Origin: UBA11136 sp964482135
Lineage (GTDB): Bacteria > Pseudomonadota > Alphaproteobacteria > UBA11136
Length of the DNA stretch: 64,000 nt
Direction of reading: 5' to 3'
NCBI GenBank assembly: GCA_964482135.1
Contig: CAYZWF010000003.1
Coordinates: 12,270 to 76,269 of the forward strand
Shown: positions 1-9,700 of the stretch, piece after piece
How positions within the stretch are numbered: the stretch's first letter is position 1
How the letters are laid out: every line of letters begins with the position of its first letter
Translations under genes and position numbers: made by a program
Notes under the pieces: generated by a model
Databases searched by the model: none
What the model was told of the DNA's origin: nothing
Seen by the model: the letters and a program-made list of their open reading frames with translations, nothing else

Positions 1-402
1 AATGCCGCTCAGGAACTCGAGCCCCGTGAGCGAAGTCTTGAAACAGGCCATGGCCACGTTGTAGTCGTAGGCTCCGGCTCCGGCCTGGATTTGGGTGCCC
101 GTCACCTCGATCTCCGAGATCGCCGTGCCCATTCGGATCACCACACCGGGGACACCGCCGTCGCGCACGAGAATATTGGAGCCCAGACCGAGCGCCGTGT
201 GGGGGATGTCGGATGGTTTTCCCTTGAGGAAGGTGATGAGGTCGTCCTCGTCGGCGGGGTCGAACAGGACTTCCACCGCGCCGCCGGTGCGGAACCATGT
301 CTTTTCACCGAGCGCCGCGTTTTCGGTATATTTGCCGCGAACCGGGGGCAGTCGTGAGGTGAGATCGTTCTCGAAACTTTTTCTCATGGCGTTCTGGTTC
401 AT
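1..402 (-). CDS. murB: UDP-N-acetylenolpyruvoylglucosamine reductase MurB, partial (3' end outside window)
   Basis: MurB is the cytoplasmic FAD enzyme that reduces UDP-GlcNAc-enolpyruvate to UDP-MurNAc with NADPH. Reading the minus strand from 402 gives MNQNAMRKSFENDL, then the FAD_binding_4 region with KTWFRTGG, LGLGSNILVRDGG and GVVIRMG, ending at GLEFLSGI at the window edge. About 134 residues are visible, so the C-terminal catalytic domain is missing only because the window ends. The ATG at 402-400 overlaps the murC stop as ATGA, which supports this start; an internal ATG at 387 is an alternative. It is the last visible gene of the dcw cluster. Confidence 0.93.
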   Translation of the reverse strand, partial: MNQNAMRKSFENDLTSRLPPVRGKYTENAALGEKTWFRTGGAVEVLFDPADEDDLITFLKGKPSDIPHTALGLGSNILVRDGGVPGVVIRMGTAISEIEVTGTQIQAGAGAYDYNVAMACFKTSLTGLEFLSGI

Positions 403-1841
403 GACGCCCTCGCCGGTGTTGCGGAGTCGTCTCCGGCAAGTTGCGCCAGTTCCTGTGGCAGAGCGGTGGCCCAGTTGGTGCTGTTGCCCGCGCCCATGCA
501 GATGACCATGTCGCCGGGCTGGGTGATTTCGCGTACCAGCGGGGCAAGCCGGGAAGAATCGTCAAGAGCGAGGACCTCCTTGTGACCATGGCCGCGCAGT
601 CCCTCGATCAGGTCGTCGCGGCCGGCGCCTTCCAGGGGCTCCTCACCGGCGGCGTAGACGTCGGCCACGATCACCGCGTCGGCGTCGTTGAAGCAGGTGC
701 AGAATTCCTCGAACAGACTGAGCAGCCGCGAATAGCGATGGGGCTGGACCATGGCGATAAGCCGGTTTTCACCACAGGTGGCGCGCGCCGCCTTGAGAAC
801 GGCGGCGATTTCCACGGGATGGTGGGCGTAATCGTCGATGATGGTGACGCCGTCGGCCGCGCCGGTCGTGGTAAAGCGCCGCTTGACCCCGCCAAAGGCG
901 GCCAGGCCCTTGCGCATGACATCGGCGTCGAGGCCCATCGCCCAACCCACCGCCAACGCGCCCAGGGCGTTCTGGACGTTGTATTCACCGACCATGGGCA
1001 GGCGCATGTCCGGCCAGGTGGTTTCGGTTTCGTGAGCACGGTCGGTCACCACCACCTGGAAGCACATGCCCTCGGAATCGCTCTCCAGGTTGATGGCGCG
1101 CATGTCGGCCTGGGGGCTGAGTCCGTAGGTAATGACGCGGCGGCCCGACATCCGGGGGATCAGACTCTGGACTTCCGGATGGTCGATGCAGAGCACGGCG
1201 AATCCGTAAAAGGGAATGTTGCGCAGGAAGGCCTCGAAGGCTCCGCGCAGATCGTCGAAGGAGCCGTAGAAATCGAGATGCTCGGCGTCCATGTTGGTGA
1301 CCACGGCGATGGTGGCGGGAAGCTTGACGAAGGTGCCGTCGGATTCGTCGGCCTCCACCACCATCCAGTCGCCGCCGCCAAGCCGGGCATTGGTGCCGTA
1401 GGCGTTGATGATGCCGCCGTTGATGACCGTGGGATCGAGGCCGGCGCCATCGAGGATGGCCGCGATCATGGAGGTCGACGTGGTCTTGCCGTGGGTGCCG
1501 CCCACCGCGATGGACCATTTCAGGCGCATCAGCTCGGCCAGCATTTCGGCGCGGCGCACCACGGGAATCTTAGCCGCTCGGGCAGCGGTGAGCTCCGGGT
1601 TGTTGGTATCCACCGCCGAGGACACCACCACCACCGCGGCCTCGCCCAGGTTTTCAGGATTATGTCCCGTCATCACCGGCACGCCGAGACCGGCCAGGCG
1701 CTTCACGTTGGCGTTTTCCTGGAGGTCGCTGCCCTGTACCGAATAGCCCAGATTATGCATGACCTCGGCGATGCCGCTCATGCCGATGCCGCCGATACCG
1801 ATGAAATGTATGGTGCCCAGGGGCAGGGGAATGGCCTTCAT
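399..1841 (-). CDS. murC: UDP-N-acetylmuramate--L-alanine ligase MurC
   Basis: MurC adds L-alanine to UDP-MurNAc, the first ATP-dependent step of the stem peptide. The 480-aa protein begins MKAIPLPLGTIHFIGIGGIGMSG, a Rossmann-type UDP-binding motif typical of MurC. The Mur-ligase P-loop GTHGKT lies at residues 115-120, and DDYAHHP, typical of the C-terminal part of the family, follows. The reading frame stays open upstream to 1916, but the ATG at 1841 overlaps the murG stop as ATGA and gives the family-typical N-terminus, so I chose it. Length is normal. Confidence 0.96.
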   Translation of the reverse strand: MKAIPLPLGTIHFIGIGGIGMSGIAEVMHNLGYSVQGSDLQENANVKRLAGLGVPVMTGHNPENLGEAAVVVVSSAVDTNNPELTAARAAKIPVVRRAEMLAELMRLKWSIAVGGTHGKTTSTSMIAAILDGAGLDPTVINGGIINAYGTNARLGGGDWMVVEADESDGTFVKLPATIAVVTNMDAEHLDFYGSFDDLRGAFEAFLRNIPFYGFAVLCIDHPEVQSLIPRMSGRRVITYGLSPQADMRAINLESDSEGMCFQVVVTDRAHETETTWPDMRLPMVGEYNVQNALGALAVGWAMGLDADVMRKGLAAFGGVKRRFTTTGAADGVTIIDDYAHHPVEIAAVLKAARATCGENRLIAMVQPHRYSRLLSLFEEFCTCFNDADAVIVADVYAAGEEPLEGAGRDDLIEGLRGHGHKEVLALDDSSRLAPLVREITQPGDMVICMGAGNSTNWATALPQELAQLAGDDSATPARAS

Positions 1842-3028
1842 GCCGCTGCCTCCCTTTGGGACTGTGCCGCGCCGTCCGATGTCTCGCCCTCGCCGTTGGA
1901 CGGCAACAACGTCCATGCGGTATCGGCCAGCCGCGCGGCGGCGTCGGGGATTCCCAGCCTGCGGGCTGCCACGGCCGCCTTTTGCAGGATCTCGGGGCTT
2001 TCAAGGAAGGAGCAGAGCATCCCCGCAAGGACGGGGGCCGTAAAGTCGCGCTCGGCGAACACCCAGGCGCCTCCGTCCGCCTCGATGGCGTGGGCATTGG
2101 CGCTTTGATGGTCGTCCATGGCGAAGGGATAGGGCACCAGAACGGCGGGCCGTCCGGCGGCGGTGGTCTCGGCCACGGTGCTGGCGCCGGCGCGGCCGAT
2201 GACGAGATGGGCCTGGCGCATACGTTGCGGAACATCGTCGAAGAAGGGCTCGACGGTGGCGGTCAGCTCCAGCGCCTCGTAAATACCCCGCACTCTGTTT
2301 ATGTCCTCGGCGCGGCATTGGTGGGAGATATGGAGCCGGGCGCGGGCGGCCGCCGGCATGAAGGCGATGGCGTCGGGCAGGATGCGCCCGAACACGGCGG
2401 CGCCCTGGCTGCCGCCCATGATCAGGAGATTCAAGCTGTCGTTCGTGCCCAGGGACGGATACGGGGTATAGCGGATGGCGGAAATGTCGGACCGCACCGG
2501 ATTGCCGGTGCGCGTGGCCTTGGTCTTGTGGCGCCGGGTTAACCGCGCCACGTCCTCGAACGAGGTGGCGATGGCTTCCGCCATGGGGGCCAGCAACCGG
2601 TTGGCCCGGCCCAGCACCGCGTTCTGTTCATGGATCAGGGTGGGCAGGTGCTGCCACCGCGCGGCGAGCATGGTGGGGATGCTGGCATAGCCGCCGAAAC
2701 CCACCACCAGCGAGGGTTTGATCTCGCGCAACAGGCACCCGGCCTCGAGGGTGCCGCGTACCATGGCGGCCACACCGCCGAGTTTTGCCGTGACCCCGCC
2801 CGATAACCGCCCGGCGCTGATGGTATGTACGGCCACCTCGCCGGGAAGATCGCCGAAAGAGGTGCCCCTGTCATCGGTGAGGAGGACCAGCTTGCAGCCC
2901 CGCGTCACCAGCTCTTGAGCCAATGCCTGGGCCGGGAACATATGGCCGCCGGTGCCGCCTGCCGTCAGCGCCACCAGCGGGGGCGTCAGGGGATTTTTAA
3001 GGGCGTTCATGGCGTCCTGGGCGTTCAT
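1838..3028 (-). CDS. murG: MurG, lipid I to lipid II GlcNAc transferase
   Basis: MurG is the peripheral inner-membrane glycosyltransferase (GT28) that adds GlcNAc from UDP-GlcNAc to lipid I. The 396-aa protein has the N-terminal GGTGGHMFPA loop near residue 23, LVVGFGGYASIP, and a C-terminal UDP-GlcNAc site with GRAGASTVAE and PAVLVPYPFAMDDHQ. The frame stays open far upstream to 4420, but that part lies over ftsW in another frame. The ATG at 3028 overlaps the ftsW stop as ATGA. A second ATG at 3010 would give a product six residues shorter. Confidence 0.96.
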   Translation of the reverse strand: MNAQDAMNALKNPLTPPLVALTAGGTGGHMFPAQALAQELVTRGCKLVLLTDDRGTSFGDLPGEVAVHTISAGRLSGGVTAKLGGVAAMVRGTLEAGCLLREIKPSLVVGFGGYASIPTMLAARWQHLPTLIHEQNAVLGRANRLLAPMAEAIATSFEDVARLTRRHKTKATRTGNPVRSDISAIRYTPYPSLGTNDSLNLLIMGGSQGAAVFGRILPDAIAFMPAAARARLHISHQCRAEDINRVRGIYEALELTATVEPFFDDVPQRMRQAHLVIGRAGASTVAETTAAGRPAVLVPYPFAMDDHQSANAHAIEADGGAWVFAERDFTAPVLAGMLCSFLESPEILQKAAVAARRLGIPDAAARLADTAWTLLPSNGEGETSDGAAQSQREAAA

Positions 3029-4158
3029 GGCGTTCCTCCCAGCGCTCCTATCCCTGTGCGGCGCCGGGTCAGCGCCAGCACCATGCCCATGCCAAGCGAC
3101 AGCGCCATCAGGGACGAGCCGCCGTAGGAGATGAAGGGCAGGGTCATGCCCTTGGTGGGAATGAGATGCAGGGATGAGGCCATGTTGACGATGGCCTGAA
3201 GGCCGAACTGGACCAGCAATCCGGTCCCGGCGAGAAGCACGAAAAGGCTGTTTTCCTCCATCAGGCGGCTGAAGCCGCGCACCATGATGAAGGCGAACAG
3301 ACCGGCGATGGCGAGGCAGGCAAACAAGCCGAATTCCTCTCCGGCCACGGCGAAAATGAAATCGGCATGGGCATCGGGCAGTACCTCCTTGACCGTACCT
3401 TCGCCCGGCCCGCGCCCCGTCAGGCCGCCATGCATGAAGGCCTCCATGGAGGTGGTGACCTGGTAGCTGTCGCCGGTGGCGGGATCGAGAAAACGATCGA
3501 TGCGGCTGGCCACATGGGGCAGGGCGAAATAGCCCGCCGCCAGACCGCCGCCGGCCATGACCATAAGCACGGCCATCCAGGCCAGGGGCAGCCCGGCGAG
3601 GAAGAACTGGGTGAACCAGACCGCGGCAATGACCACCGCCATGCCGAAATCGGGCTGCATCAGCAACAGACCGATCACCAGAAGGAACAGGCCGCCGATC
3701 AGGAAATTGCCGGGAGACCCCCTTTTCAGGCGCGCCTGGGCAAACATCCAGGCGGCCACGACGATAAAGCTGGGCTTGACGAATTCCGAGGGTTGCAGGG
3801 AGAACCCGGCGATCGAAATCCAGCGCCGCGCGCCCTTGATCTCCGCGCCCGAGGTCAGGGTCGCCACGAGAAGAATCAGGGAGCCGATGAAGACGGCCAC
3901 CGCCAGGCGGCACACCTCTTTCGGCGACAGCATGGATACCGAGGCCATAATGAAGGCCGCCAGCGGCATCAGGATGAACTGGCGGCGCACGAAATAGAAG
4001 GGATCGAGACCCAGCCGGTCGGCCACGGGCGGGCTTGCGGCGAGAATGAGAAGCGCGCCGAAGGCCCCGAGGATGGCCAGCGCGCCCAGCGCCCAGCGGT
4101 CCACGGTCCACCACCAGCGCCCGATGACGCTTGTATCGTTGCGCGCGAATCCGCTCAT
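3025..4158 (-). CDS. ftsW: FtsW, SEDS-family septal peptidoglycan polymerase
   Basis: FtsW is the divisome SEDS glycosyltransferase that polymerises lipid II together with FtsI. The 377-aa protein has about ten hydrophobic segments and family motifs such as GARRWISIAGFSLQPSEF, QPDFG, and near the end SSLHLIPTKGMTLPFISYGGSS. It lies between murD and murG in the usual dcw order, with ATGA overlaps at both ends. This position favours FtsW over its paralogue RodA. Confidence 0.96.
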   Translation of the reverse strand: MSGFARNDTSVIGRWWWTVDRWALGALAILGAFGALLILAASPPVADRLGLDPFYFVRRQFILMPLAAFIMASVSMLSPKEVCRLAVAVFIGSLILLVATLTSGAEIKGARRWISIAGFSLQPSEFVKPSFIVVAAWMFAQARLKRGSPGNFLIGGLFLLVIGLLLMQPDFGMAVVIAAVWFTQFFLAGLPLAWMAVLMVMAGGGLAAGYFALPHVASRIDRFLDPATGDSYQVTTSMEAFMHGGLTGRGPGEGTVKEVLPDAHADFIFAVAGEEFGLFACLAIAGLFAFIMVRGFSRLMEENSLFVLLAGTGLLVQFGLQAIVNMASSLHLIPTKGMTLPFISYGGSSLMALSLGMGMVLALTRRRTGIGALGGTP

Positions 4159-5624
4159 GGCGCGGCCTCCTTGTGGTGGAGGTCATTGTCTTCTGTGGAG
4201 CCATTGTCGTTGGTGCCGGCGCGCTTGCGGGCCAGGGCGCGGAAGGCGTCGCCGCGGGCCTCGAAATCACGCCATTGATCAAAGGAGGCGCAGGCCGGGG
4301 AAAACAGAACTGTCGGTGTGGCGTCGGAGCCGGTCCTGGTTTCTGGACCGGTTTCTGCCCCGGATTCTGAAAGAGCCATGTCACAGGCCCCGGCGAAGGC
4401 GGTTTCGAGATCAACCGCAAGGGTCACCTCCACCTGTCCCTGGAGGGTGCGGGCAAAGTCGTCGGCGGCCTCGCCCATGAGAAAGGCGTGGCGGATGCGT
4501 CCGAAGTAAGGGGCCAGTGATGCAATGCCGCCTTCCTTGGCCCGGCCGCCGGCAATCCAGATGATGGGGTCGTAACAGTCCAGGGCGCGGGCCGTGGCCG
4601 CGGCATTGGTGGCCTTGCTGTCATTGATGAAGGCGACGCCGCCGATACAGGCCACCAACTCCTGGCGATGGGGCAGGCCGGGGAAGCTGTGGATGGCGTC
4701 GCGAATCTGCGGCATGGCGAGCCCCGCGGCGCGGGTGGCGGCAAAGGCGGCGGCGGCGTTCTGGGCGTTGTGGGAGCCGGGCAGGGCGGTGGCGGTGGCC
4801 ATCTCCATGACCCGCTCCTCGCGGCCCTCGATATCATTGACCAGCCAGCCGTCCTCCACATAGACGCCGCCCGCTGCTTTGTCGGTCCCGGAGACCGGAA
4901 TGGTGAGCACGCCGTCCCTGGATTTGAGGCTTTCGAACAGTTCGCGCGAATGGCAATCGTCGATGCCGATGACGGCGGTATGGGAGGCCCCCTGGCCCGC
5001 GAAAACTCGCTCCTTGGCGCCCCTATAGCCCGCCAGCCCGCCATGGCGGTCCATATGGTCGGGGCTGATATTGAGCAGAACGGCGATGTCGAAAACCAGG
5101 GTCGAGACCAGTTCGAGCTGGTAGGAGGACATCTCCAGCACGTAATAGCCGCCGGGTCCGGGTTCATCGAGGGCCACAGAGGGCACCCCGAGATTGCCGC
5201 CGGTCTGTGCGTTGCGTCCGGCCTGGTCGAGGATATGGCCGATCAGCGCGGTGGTGGTGGACTTGCCGTTGGTGCCGGTGACACCGATGAAGGTGGCGCC
5301 GGTGGCGGCGCGGGAGAGAAGCTCGGTCTCGCCGATGATTTCGCAGCCCGCCACCCGCGCCCGTGTCACCACCTCATGGGGTTCGGGGAAATTGTGGGGA
5401 ATGCCGGGGGAGAGCACCAGCGCGGTGATAGTTGAGAAATCCTCGCTCATGAGATCGGCCAGCGGTACGTCTTCGGCCTTGGCCTGGTGGCGGCTTTCCT
5501 GGTTGTCGTCCCAGGCCAGCACATGGGCATTGCTGTGGATCAGGGCGCGCGCCGCCGCCATGCCCGACGTGCCGAGTCCCAGTACGGCCACGCGATGTCC
5601 CGACATGGAAGGAATGGCGATCAT
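4155..5624 (-). CDS. murD: UDP-N-acetylmuramoyl-L-alanine--D-glutamate ligase MurD
   Basis: MurD adds D-glutamate to UDP-MurNAc-L-Ala. The 489-aa protein has an N-terminal RVAVLGLGTSGMAAARAL nucleotide-binding motif (residues 11-28), the Mur-ligase P-loop GTNGKST at 117-123, and HNAQNAAAAFA and FINDSKATN in the centre and C-terminal domain. It is a little longer than many MurD proteins because of an acidic, Ser/Thr-rich insert and a charged tail. It follows mraY by 6 bp and overlaps ftsW by 4 bp. Confidence 0.96.
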   Translation of the reverse strand: MIAIPSMSGHRVAVLGLGTSGMAAARALIHSNAHVLAWDDNQESRHQAKAEDVPLADLMSEDFSTITALVLSPGIPHNFPEPHEVVTRARVAGCEIIGETELLSRAATGATFIGVTGTNGKSTTTALIGHILDQAGRNAQTGGNLGVPSVALDEPGPGGYYVLEMSSYQLELVSTLVFDIAVLLNISPDHMDRHGGLAGYRGAKERVFAGQGASHTAVIGIDDCHSRELFESLKSRDGVLTIPVSGTDKAAGGVYVEDGWLVNDIEGREERVMEMATATALPGSHNAQNAAAAFAATRAAGLAMPQIRDAIHSFPGLPHRQELVACIGGVAFINDSKATNAAATARALDCYDPIIWIAGGRAKEGGIASLAPYFGRIRHAFLMGEAADDFARTLQGQVEVTLAVDLETAFAGACDMALSESGAETGPETRTGSDATPTVLFSPACASFDQWRDFEARGDAFRALARKRAGTNDNGSTEDNDLHHKEAAP

Positions 5625-5630
5625 CTCCCC

Positions 5631-6719
5631 TTACCTCAGCTTCAGCGTCGCCAGCCCGGCCAGTGCCAGGATGGTGGCGATGATCCAGAAACGGATGACG
5701 ATGGTGGGCTCGGCCCAGCCCTTCTGTTCGAAATGATGGTGCAGGGGGGCCATGCGGAAGACCCGCCTGCCGGTGAGTTTGAAGGAAGCCACCTGGACGA
5801 TGACGGAGACGGTTTCGAGCACGAACAGCCCGCCGATAATGGCCAGCACCAGTTCATGCTTGGTGATGACGCTGAGCGTGCCCAGCGCCCCGCCCATGGA
5901 GAGCGATCCCGTATCCCCCATGAAGACCATGGCCGGAGGCGCGTTGAACCACAGGAAGCCTAGCCCCGCGCCCACCAGCGCGCCGCAGAATACGGTCAGT
6001 TCGCCGCTGCCGATCACATAGTGGAGCTGGAGATAGTTGGAGAAGACGGTATTGCCCACGAGATAGGCGATCAGCGCGAAACAGGAAAAAGCGATCATCA
6101 CCGGCACGATGGCCAGCCCGTCGAGCCCGTCGGTGAGGTTGACGGCGTTGGACGCCCCCACCACCACGAATACCGCCAGCGGCGCGAACATCCAGCCGAG
6201 ATCGAACAGGATGTCCTTGAAGAAGGGAATGGCGAGCCCGGTGGCAAGATCGGGGGAGGCGATCTTCATGATCCACAGGATCACGGCCAGGGAAATGAGG
6301 ATTTCCGCCGCCAGCTTGACCTTTCCCGGAACCCCGTGGCTCGAGCGCCGCGTCAGCTTGAGGAAGTCATCAGCCGCGCCCACCGCGCCGAAGCCCAAGG
6401 TGACGGCAATCACCGCCCACACATAGCGGTTGGTGAGGTCGGCCCATAACAGGGTGCTCGTGACCACCGCCACGATAATGAGGAAACCGCCCATGGTGGG
6501 GGTTCCCTGTTTGTGGACGAGATGATCCGCCGGGCCGTCGTCGCGGATGGGCTGGCCTTCGCCCTGGATGCGCTTGAGCCAGTTGATGATGGCCGGACCG
6601 ATGACGAAGCTGATGATCAGCGCCGTGATGATCGCGCCGCCGGTGCGGAAGGTGATGTAGCGGAACAGGTTGAGGGCGCTGAACTGTTCGGCGAGGGGGA
6701 CGAGAAGGTTATAAAGCAT
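5631..6719 (-). CDS. mraY: MraY, phospho-MurNAc-pentapeptide transferase
   Basis: MraY transfers phospho-MurNAc-pentapeptide to undecaprenyl phosphate to make lipid I, within the inner membrane. The 362-aa protein is polytopic and carries GTPTMGG, the Asp pair in GAVGAADDFLKL, NAVNLTDGLDGLAI and FMGDTGSLSMGG, followed by the MAPLHHHFE histidine motif near the C-terminus. Length and motif order are canonical. The gap to murF is 9 bp. Confidence 0.97.
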   Translation of the reverse strand: MLYNLLVPLAEQFSALNLFRYITFRTGGAIITALIISFVIGPAIINWLKRIQGEGQPIRDDGPADHLVHKQGTPTMGGFLIIVAVVTSTLLWADLTNRYVWAVIAVTLGFGAVGAADDFLKLTRRSSHGVPGKVKLAAEILISLAVILWIMKIASPDLATGLAIPFFKDILFDLGWMFAPLAVFVVVGASNAVNLTDGLDGLAIVPVMIAFSCFALIAYLVGNTVFSNYLQLHYVIGSGELTVFCGALVGAGLGFLWFNAPPAMVFMGDTGSLSMGGALGTLSVITKHELVLAIIGGLFVLETVSVIVQVASFKLTGRRVFRMAPLHHHFEQKGWAEPTIVIRFWIIATILALAGLATLKLR

Positions 6720-6728
6720 GGTTCCCCC

Positions 6729-8186
6729 TCAATTCCCGTTGACCGCTTGCGGCGGTGCGTCGCCCGTGTCTTTAAGCGCCGCCACCACGTCACGCATGCG
6801 GCTGCCGTAAGAACCCTTGACGGTAATCACATCACCCGGCTTGAGCGCCGCCTTGACCATGGGGGCGAGAGCCGCGGCGCTGGCCGCATGGCCGCCGCGC
6901 ATCCCCTCCGGCAGGGCGTCGCGCAGGTGTTTCATTTGCGTACCGGCGGTGAACACCAGGTCGATCTTTGCCTGTTCCAGGTCGCGGGCGAGGGAGGCAT
7001 GCATGGGGGCCGAGCGTTTGCCCAGCTCCAGCATGTCGCCCAGTACGGCGATGCGCCGTCCCGCGTCCTGCGGCTGGGCATGGGAGAGGACGGAAATGGC
7101 GGCGCGGATGGAAGCCGGGCTGGCGTTGTAGCTTTCGTCGAAAAGCTCGCACTCGCCGCCGCCAAGGGGCAGGCGGAAATGGCTGCCGCGCCCCTCCACG
7201 GCTTTCAGGGTGGAGAGGGTCCCGGCCGCCGCCGCCACGTCGCCGCCGAGCGCGTCGACGGCCGCCAGAACGGCGAGGCTGTTGATGACCCAGTGACGGC
7301 CCGGCATGTTGAGTTCGTAGCTGAGCGTGGCGCCGCAGATCTCGGCGCTCACATGGCTGGTCAGGGGCTGGAGGTCGCATGCCACCAGCCTGGCCTCGGC
7401 TTCGGGGTGCGCGCCGAAGCCGATGATACGGGTGACGCCCCGCTCGCGGGCGGTTTCGGCGAGCACGGGAAAGAAGGGGTTCTCGCGCGGCAGGATAGCC
7501 GCGCCCTCATCCATGCCCTGGAAGATTTCCGCCTTGGCGTCGGCGATATGAGCCACCGAGGCGAAGAATTCCGAATGTACCGGCTCGATACTGGTGATGA
7601 TGGCCACGTGGGGCCGCGCCATTTTCGACAGGGGAACGATTTCGCCGGGATGATTCATGCCCAGCTCGAACACGCCGAAGGCGCTGTTCCCGGGCATACG
7701 CGCGAGACTCAGCGGCACGCCTAATTGATTGTTGAGATTGCCCATGGTGGCGGTGGTGGCGCCCTGTGGTTCGAGAACTAGGCGCAGGGCTTCCTTGGTG
7801 CCGGTCTTGCCGACGCTGCCGGTGATGGCGGTAATGCGCGCCGCGGTGCGCTCACGGGCGGCCACGGCGAGGTTTTCGAGGCCTTTTTGCGTGTCGTCCA
7901 CCAGGAGCAGGGGCCGGGACTCCTGCATATCCTTGGACAGACCCTCGGGAACGCGGCTCACCATGGCGGCAGCGGCGCCGCCGGCGAAGGCCTTGGCGAC
8001 GAAGTCGTGGCCGTCGAAATTGGGGCCGGAGATGGCGATGAAGAGGTCGTTTTCCTCCAGCGTGCGGCTGTCTATGGAGACGCCCTCGGCGGTCCACGGC
8101 GCAGTCGACTGTCCGGCGCCGCCACTAGTGGCACGCCCACTGGTGGCGGCGGTTGCCTCGTCATGTGTCCACAGAGGCGCGGTCAT
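6729..8186 (-). CDS. murF: MurF, UDP-MurNAc-tripeptide--D-Ala-D-Ala ligase
   Basis: MurF completes the cytoplasmic pentapeptide precursor by adding D-alanyl-D-alanine. The 485-aa protein has an N-terminal substrate domain (GVSIDSRTLEENDLFIAI), the P-loop GSVGKTGTK at residues 123-131, and FDESYNASPASIRAA and LGDMLELG in the C-terminal half. The first 30 residues are a poorly conserved Ala/Thr/Ser-rich extension, so the true start could be internal. The start overlaps the murE stop as ATGA, which supports the ATG used. Confidence 0.95.
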   Translation of the reverse strand: MTAPLWTHDEATAATSGRATSGGAGQSTAPWTAEGVSIDSRTLEENDLFIAISGPNFDGHDFVAKAFAGGAAAAMVSRVPEGLSKDMQESRPLLLVDDTQKGLENLAVAARERTAARITAITGSVGKTGTKEALRLVLEPQGATTATMGNLNNQLGVPLSLARMPGNSAFGVFELGMNHPGEIVPLSKMARPHVAIITSIEPVHSEFFASVAHIADAKAEIFQGMDEGAAILPRENPFFPVLAETARERGVTRIIGFGAHPEAEARLVACDLQPLTSHVSAEICGATLSYELNMPGRHWVINSLAVLAAVDALGGDVAAAAGTLSTLKAVEGRGSHFRLPLGGGECELFDESYNASPASIRAAISVLSHAQPQDAGRRIAVLGDMLELGKRSAPMHASLARDLEQAKIDLVFTAGTQMKHLRDALPEGMRGGHAASAAALAPMVKAALKPGDVITVKGSYGSRMRDVVAALKDTGDAPPQAVNGN

Positions 8187-9700
8187 GGGGCTTTCTCCGT
8201 CTTTTCGGCGGCGGTCTCTCTTGCCGCAGTATGGGCTGTCGCGGCATCGTCGAAATCGCGCCGTTCGTCGCCGACGATCTGGTAGGCCTCGTGTCCCTTT
8301 CCGGCAATCACCAGAAGATCCTTGGGTTCGAGGGCGGCGATGGCGGCGGAAATGGCTTCCGCGCGGTCGCCGATCTCGCGAATGGTGACACCGGTTTTTG
8401 TCAAAATTCCGGCAAGGATCTGTTTGCGGATGATGGCCGGGTCTTCGCCGCGTGGATTGTCATCAGTGACGACGACCGCGTCTGCGAGGCGTCCGGCCAC
8501 CTTCCCCATAAGGGGGCGCTTGCCCGCGTCGCGGTCGCCGCCACAGCCGAATACCACATGCAGGCGGCCTTCCACATGGGGGCGCAGGGCACGCAGGGCA
8601 TTCTCAAGGGCGTCGGGGGTATGAGCGTAATCCACATAGACGGTTGCCCCATTGGCGTGATCGGCCACATGCTGCATGCGTCCGGGCGCGCCTTCGAGAT
8701 GAGCCAGCGCCGTCACCGCCGTTTCCTCGTCGCCGCCGCAGGCCAAAACCAGGCCCAGGGCGCAGAGCGCGTTGCTGGCCTGGAAGTCGCCGGCCAGCGG
8801 CAACAGCACCTGGTAGGCGTTGTCGCCGAGAACCAGGGAGAGAATCTGGCCGCCGGGGCCGGGTGTCTGGCTTTCGAGGCGGATATGGGCGCCCTCGCGG
8901 CCAAAGCCCATGACCTCGATCCCGCGCGCCGCGGCGATGCGCGCAAGGGCGGGGAATTCAGGCGTATCGGCGTTGAGAACGGCGACGCCGCCTGACTCGA
9001 GAATATCCTCGAAGAGCCGGTTCTTGGTCCGGGAATAGCTTTCCATGTCGCCGTGGTAATCGAGATGGTCGCGGCTGAGATTGGTGAAGGCGGCGGCGCT
9101 GACACGCACGCCGTCGAGACGGTACTGGGTCAGCCCGTGGCTGGAGGCCTCCATCACCAGATGGTCCACCCCACGCACACAAAGCGTCGAAAGCATTTCA
9201 TGGAGGGCCACCGGATCGGGCGTGGTCAGTCCCGCATCCGTGTCCAATCCGTCGGTGGGAACGTTGGTGTGCAGCCCCAAGGTGCCCAGGCTCGCCGCTT
9301 CGTAATCCAGACACTCCCAGATCTGCCGCGTAAAGGCGGCCACCGAGGTCTTGCCGTTGGTGCCGGTGACGGCGGCCATATGGACGGGCTGGCGGGGGTG
9401 AAAGCGGGCCGCCATCAGAGAGAAGGCGCGGCGCGGGTTGGAAGCCGTAACAACGGGTATGTTGGCGGCGCTCTCGCCGGGCGTGGCGTCTTTTCCCGCG
9501 AGAACGGCAACAGCCCCGCGCTCCACGGCCTCGGCGATGAAGGCGCTGCCGTCGGCCTGGGTGCCGGGCAGGGCCGCGAACAGGTTACCCGGTTGTATCT
9601 TACGGGAATCGGCGCACAGGCCGGAGATGTCCGGGTCCATGGTCAAGGCCTGTTGGGTGCTGTCTGTCATGGTCCCCTGGATCAGTTCAGAAAGAAGCAA
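8183..9700 (-). CDS. murE: MurE, UDP-MurNAc-dipeptide ligase (likely meso-diaminopimelate-adding)
   Basis: MurE adds the third residue of the stem peptide. The 505-aa protein starts MLLSELIQG, has SRKIQPGNLFAALPG in the N-terminal domain and the P-loop GTNGKTS at residues 113-119. The C-terminal domain has TDDNPRGEDP; the DNPR signature is typical of enzymes that use meso-diaminopimelate rather than lysine, as expected in a Gram-negative. The start overlaps the 3' end of ftsI by 14 bp. An internal ATG at 9670 is a less likely alternative because it removes the conserved LLSEL start. Confidence 0.96.
   Translation of the reverse strand: MLLSELIQGTMTDSTQQALTMDPDISGLCADSRKIQPGNLFAALPGTQADGSAFIAEAVERGAVAVLAGKDATPGESAANIPVVTASNPRRAFSLMAARFHPRQPVHMAAVTGTNGKTSVAAFTRQIWECLDYEAASLGTLGLHTNVPTDGLDTDAGLTTPDPVALHEMLSTLCVRGVDHLVMEASSHGLTQYRLDGVRVSAAAFTNLSRDHLDYHGDMESYSRTKNRLFEDILESGGVAVLNADTPEFPALARIAAARGIEVMGFGREGAHIRLESQTPGPGGQILSLVLGDNAYQVLLPLAGDFQASNALCALGLVLACGGDEETAVTALAHLEGAPGRMQHVADHANGATVYVDYAHTPDALENALRALRPHVEGRLHVVFGCGGDRDAGKRPLMGKVAGRLADAVVVTDDNPRGEDPAIIRKQILAGILTKTGVTIREIGDRAEAISAAIAALEPKDLLVIAGKGHEAYQIVGDERRDFDDAATAHTAARETAAEKTEKAP

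Noticed and set aside
441..2108. Long open frame on the + strand over murC/murG
   Set aside because: Mirror of real genes in high-GC DNA; His/Gly/Asp-rich, no family pattern, and the minus strand encodes canonical MurC and MurG.
3029..4420. N-terminal extension of murG over ftsW
   Set aside because: Arg/Pro-rich out-of-frame sequence; ATGA overlap at 3028 marks the real start.
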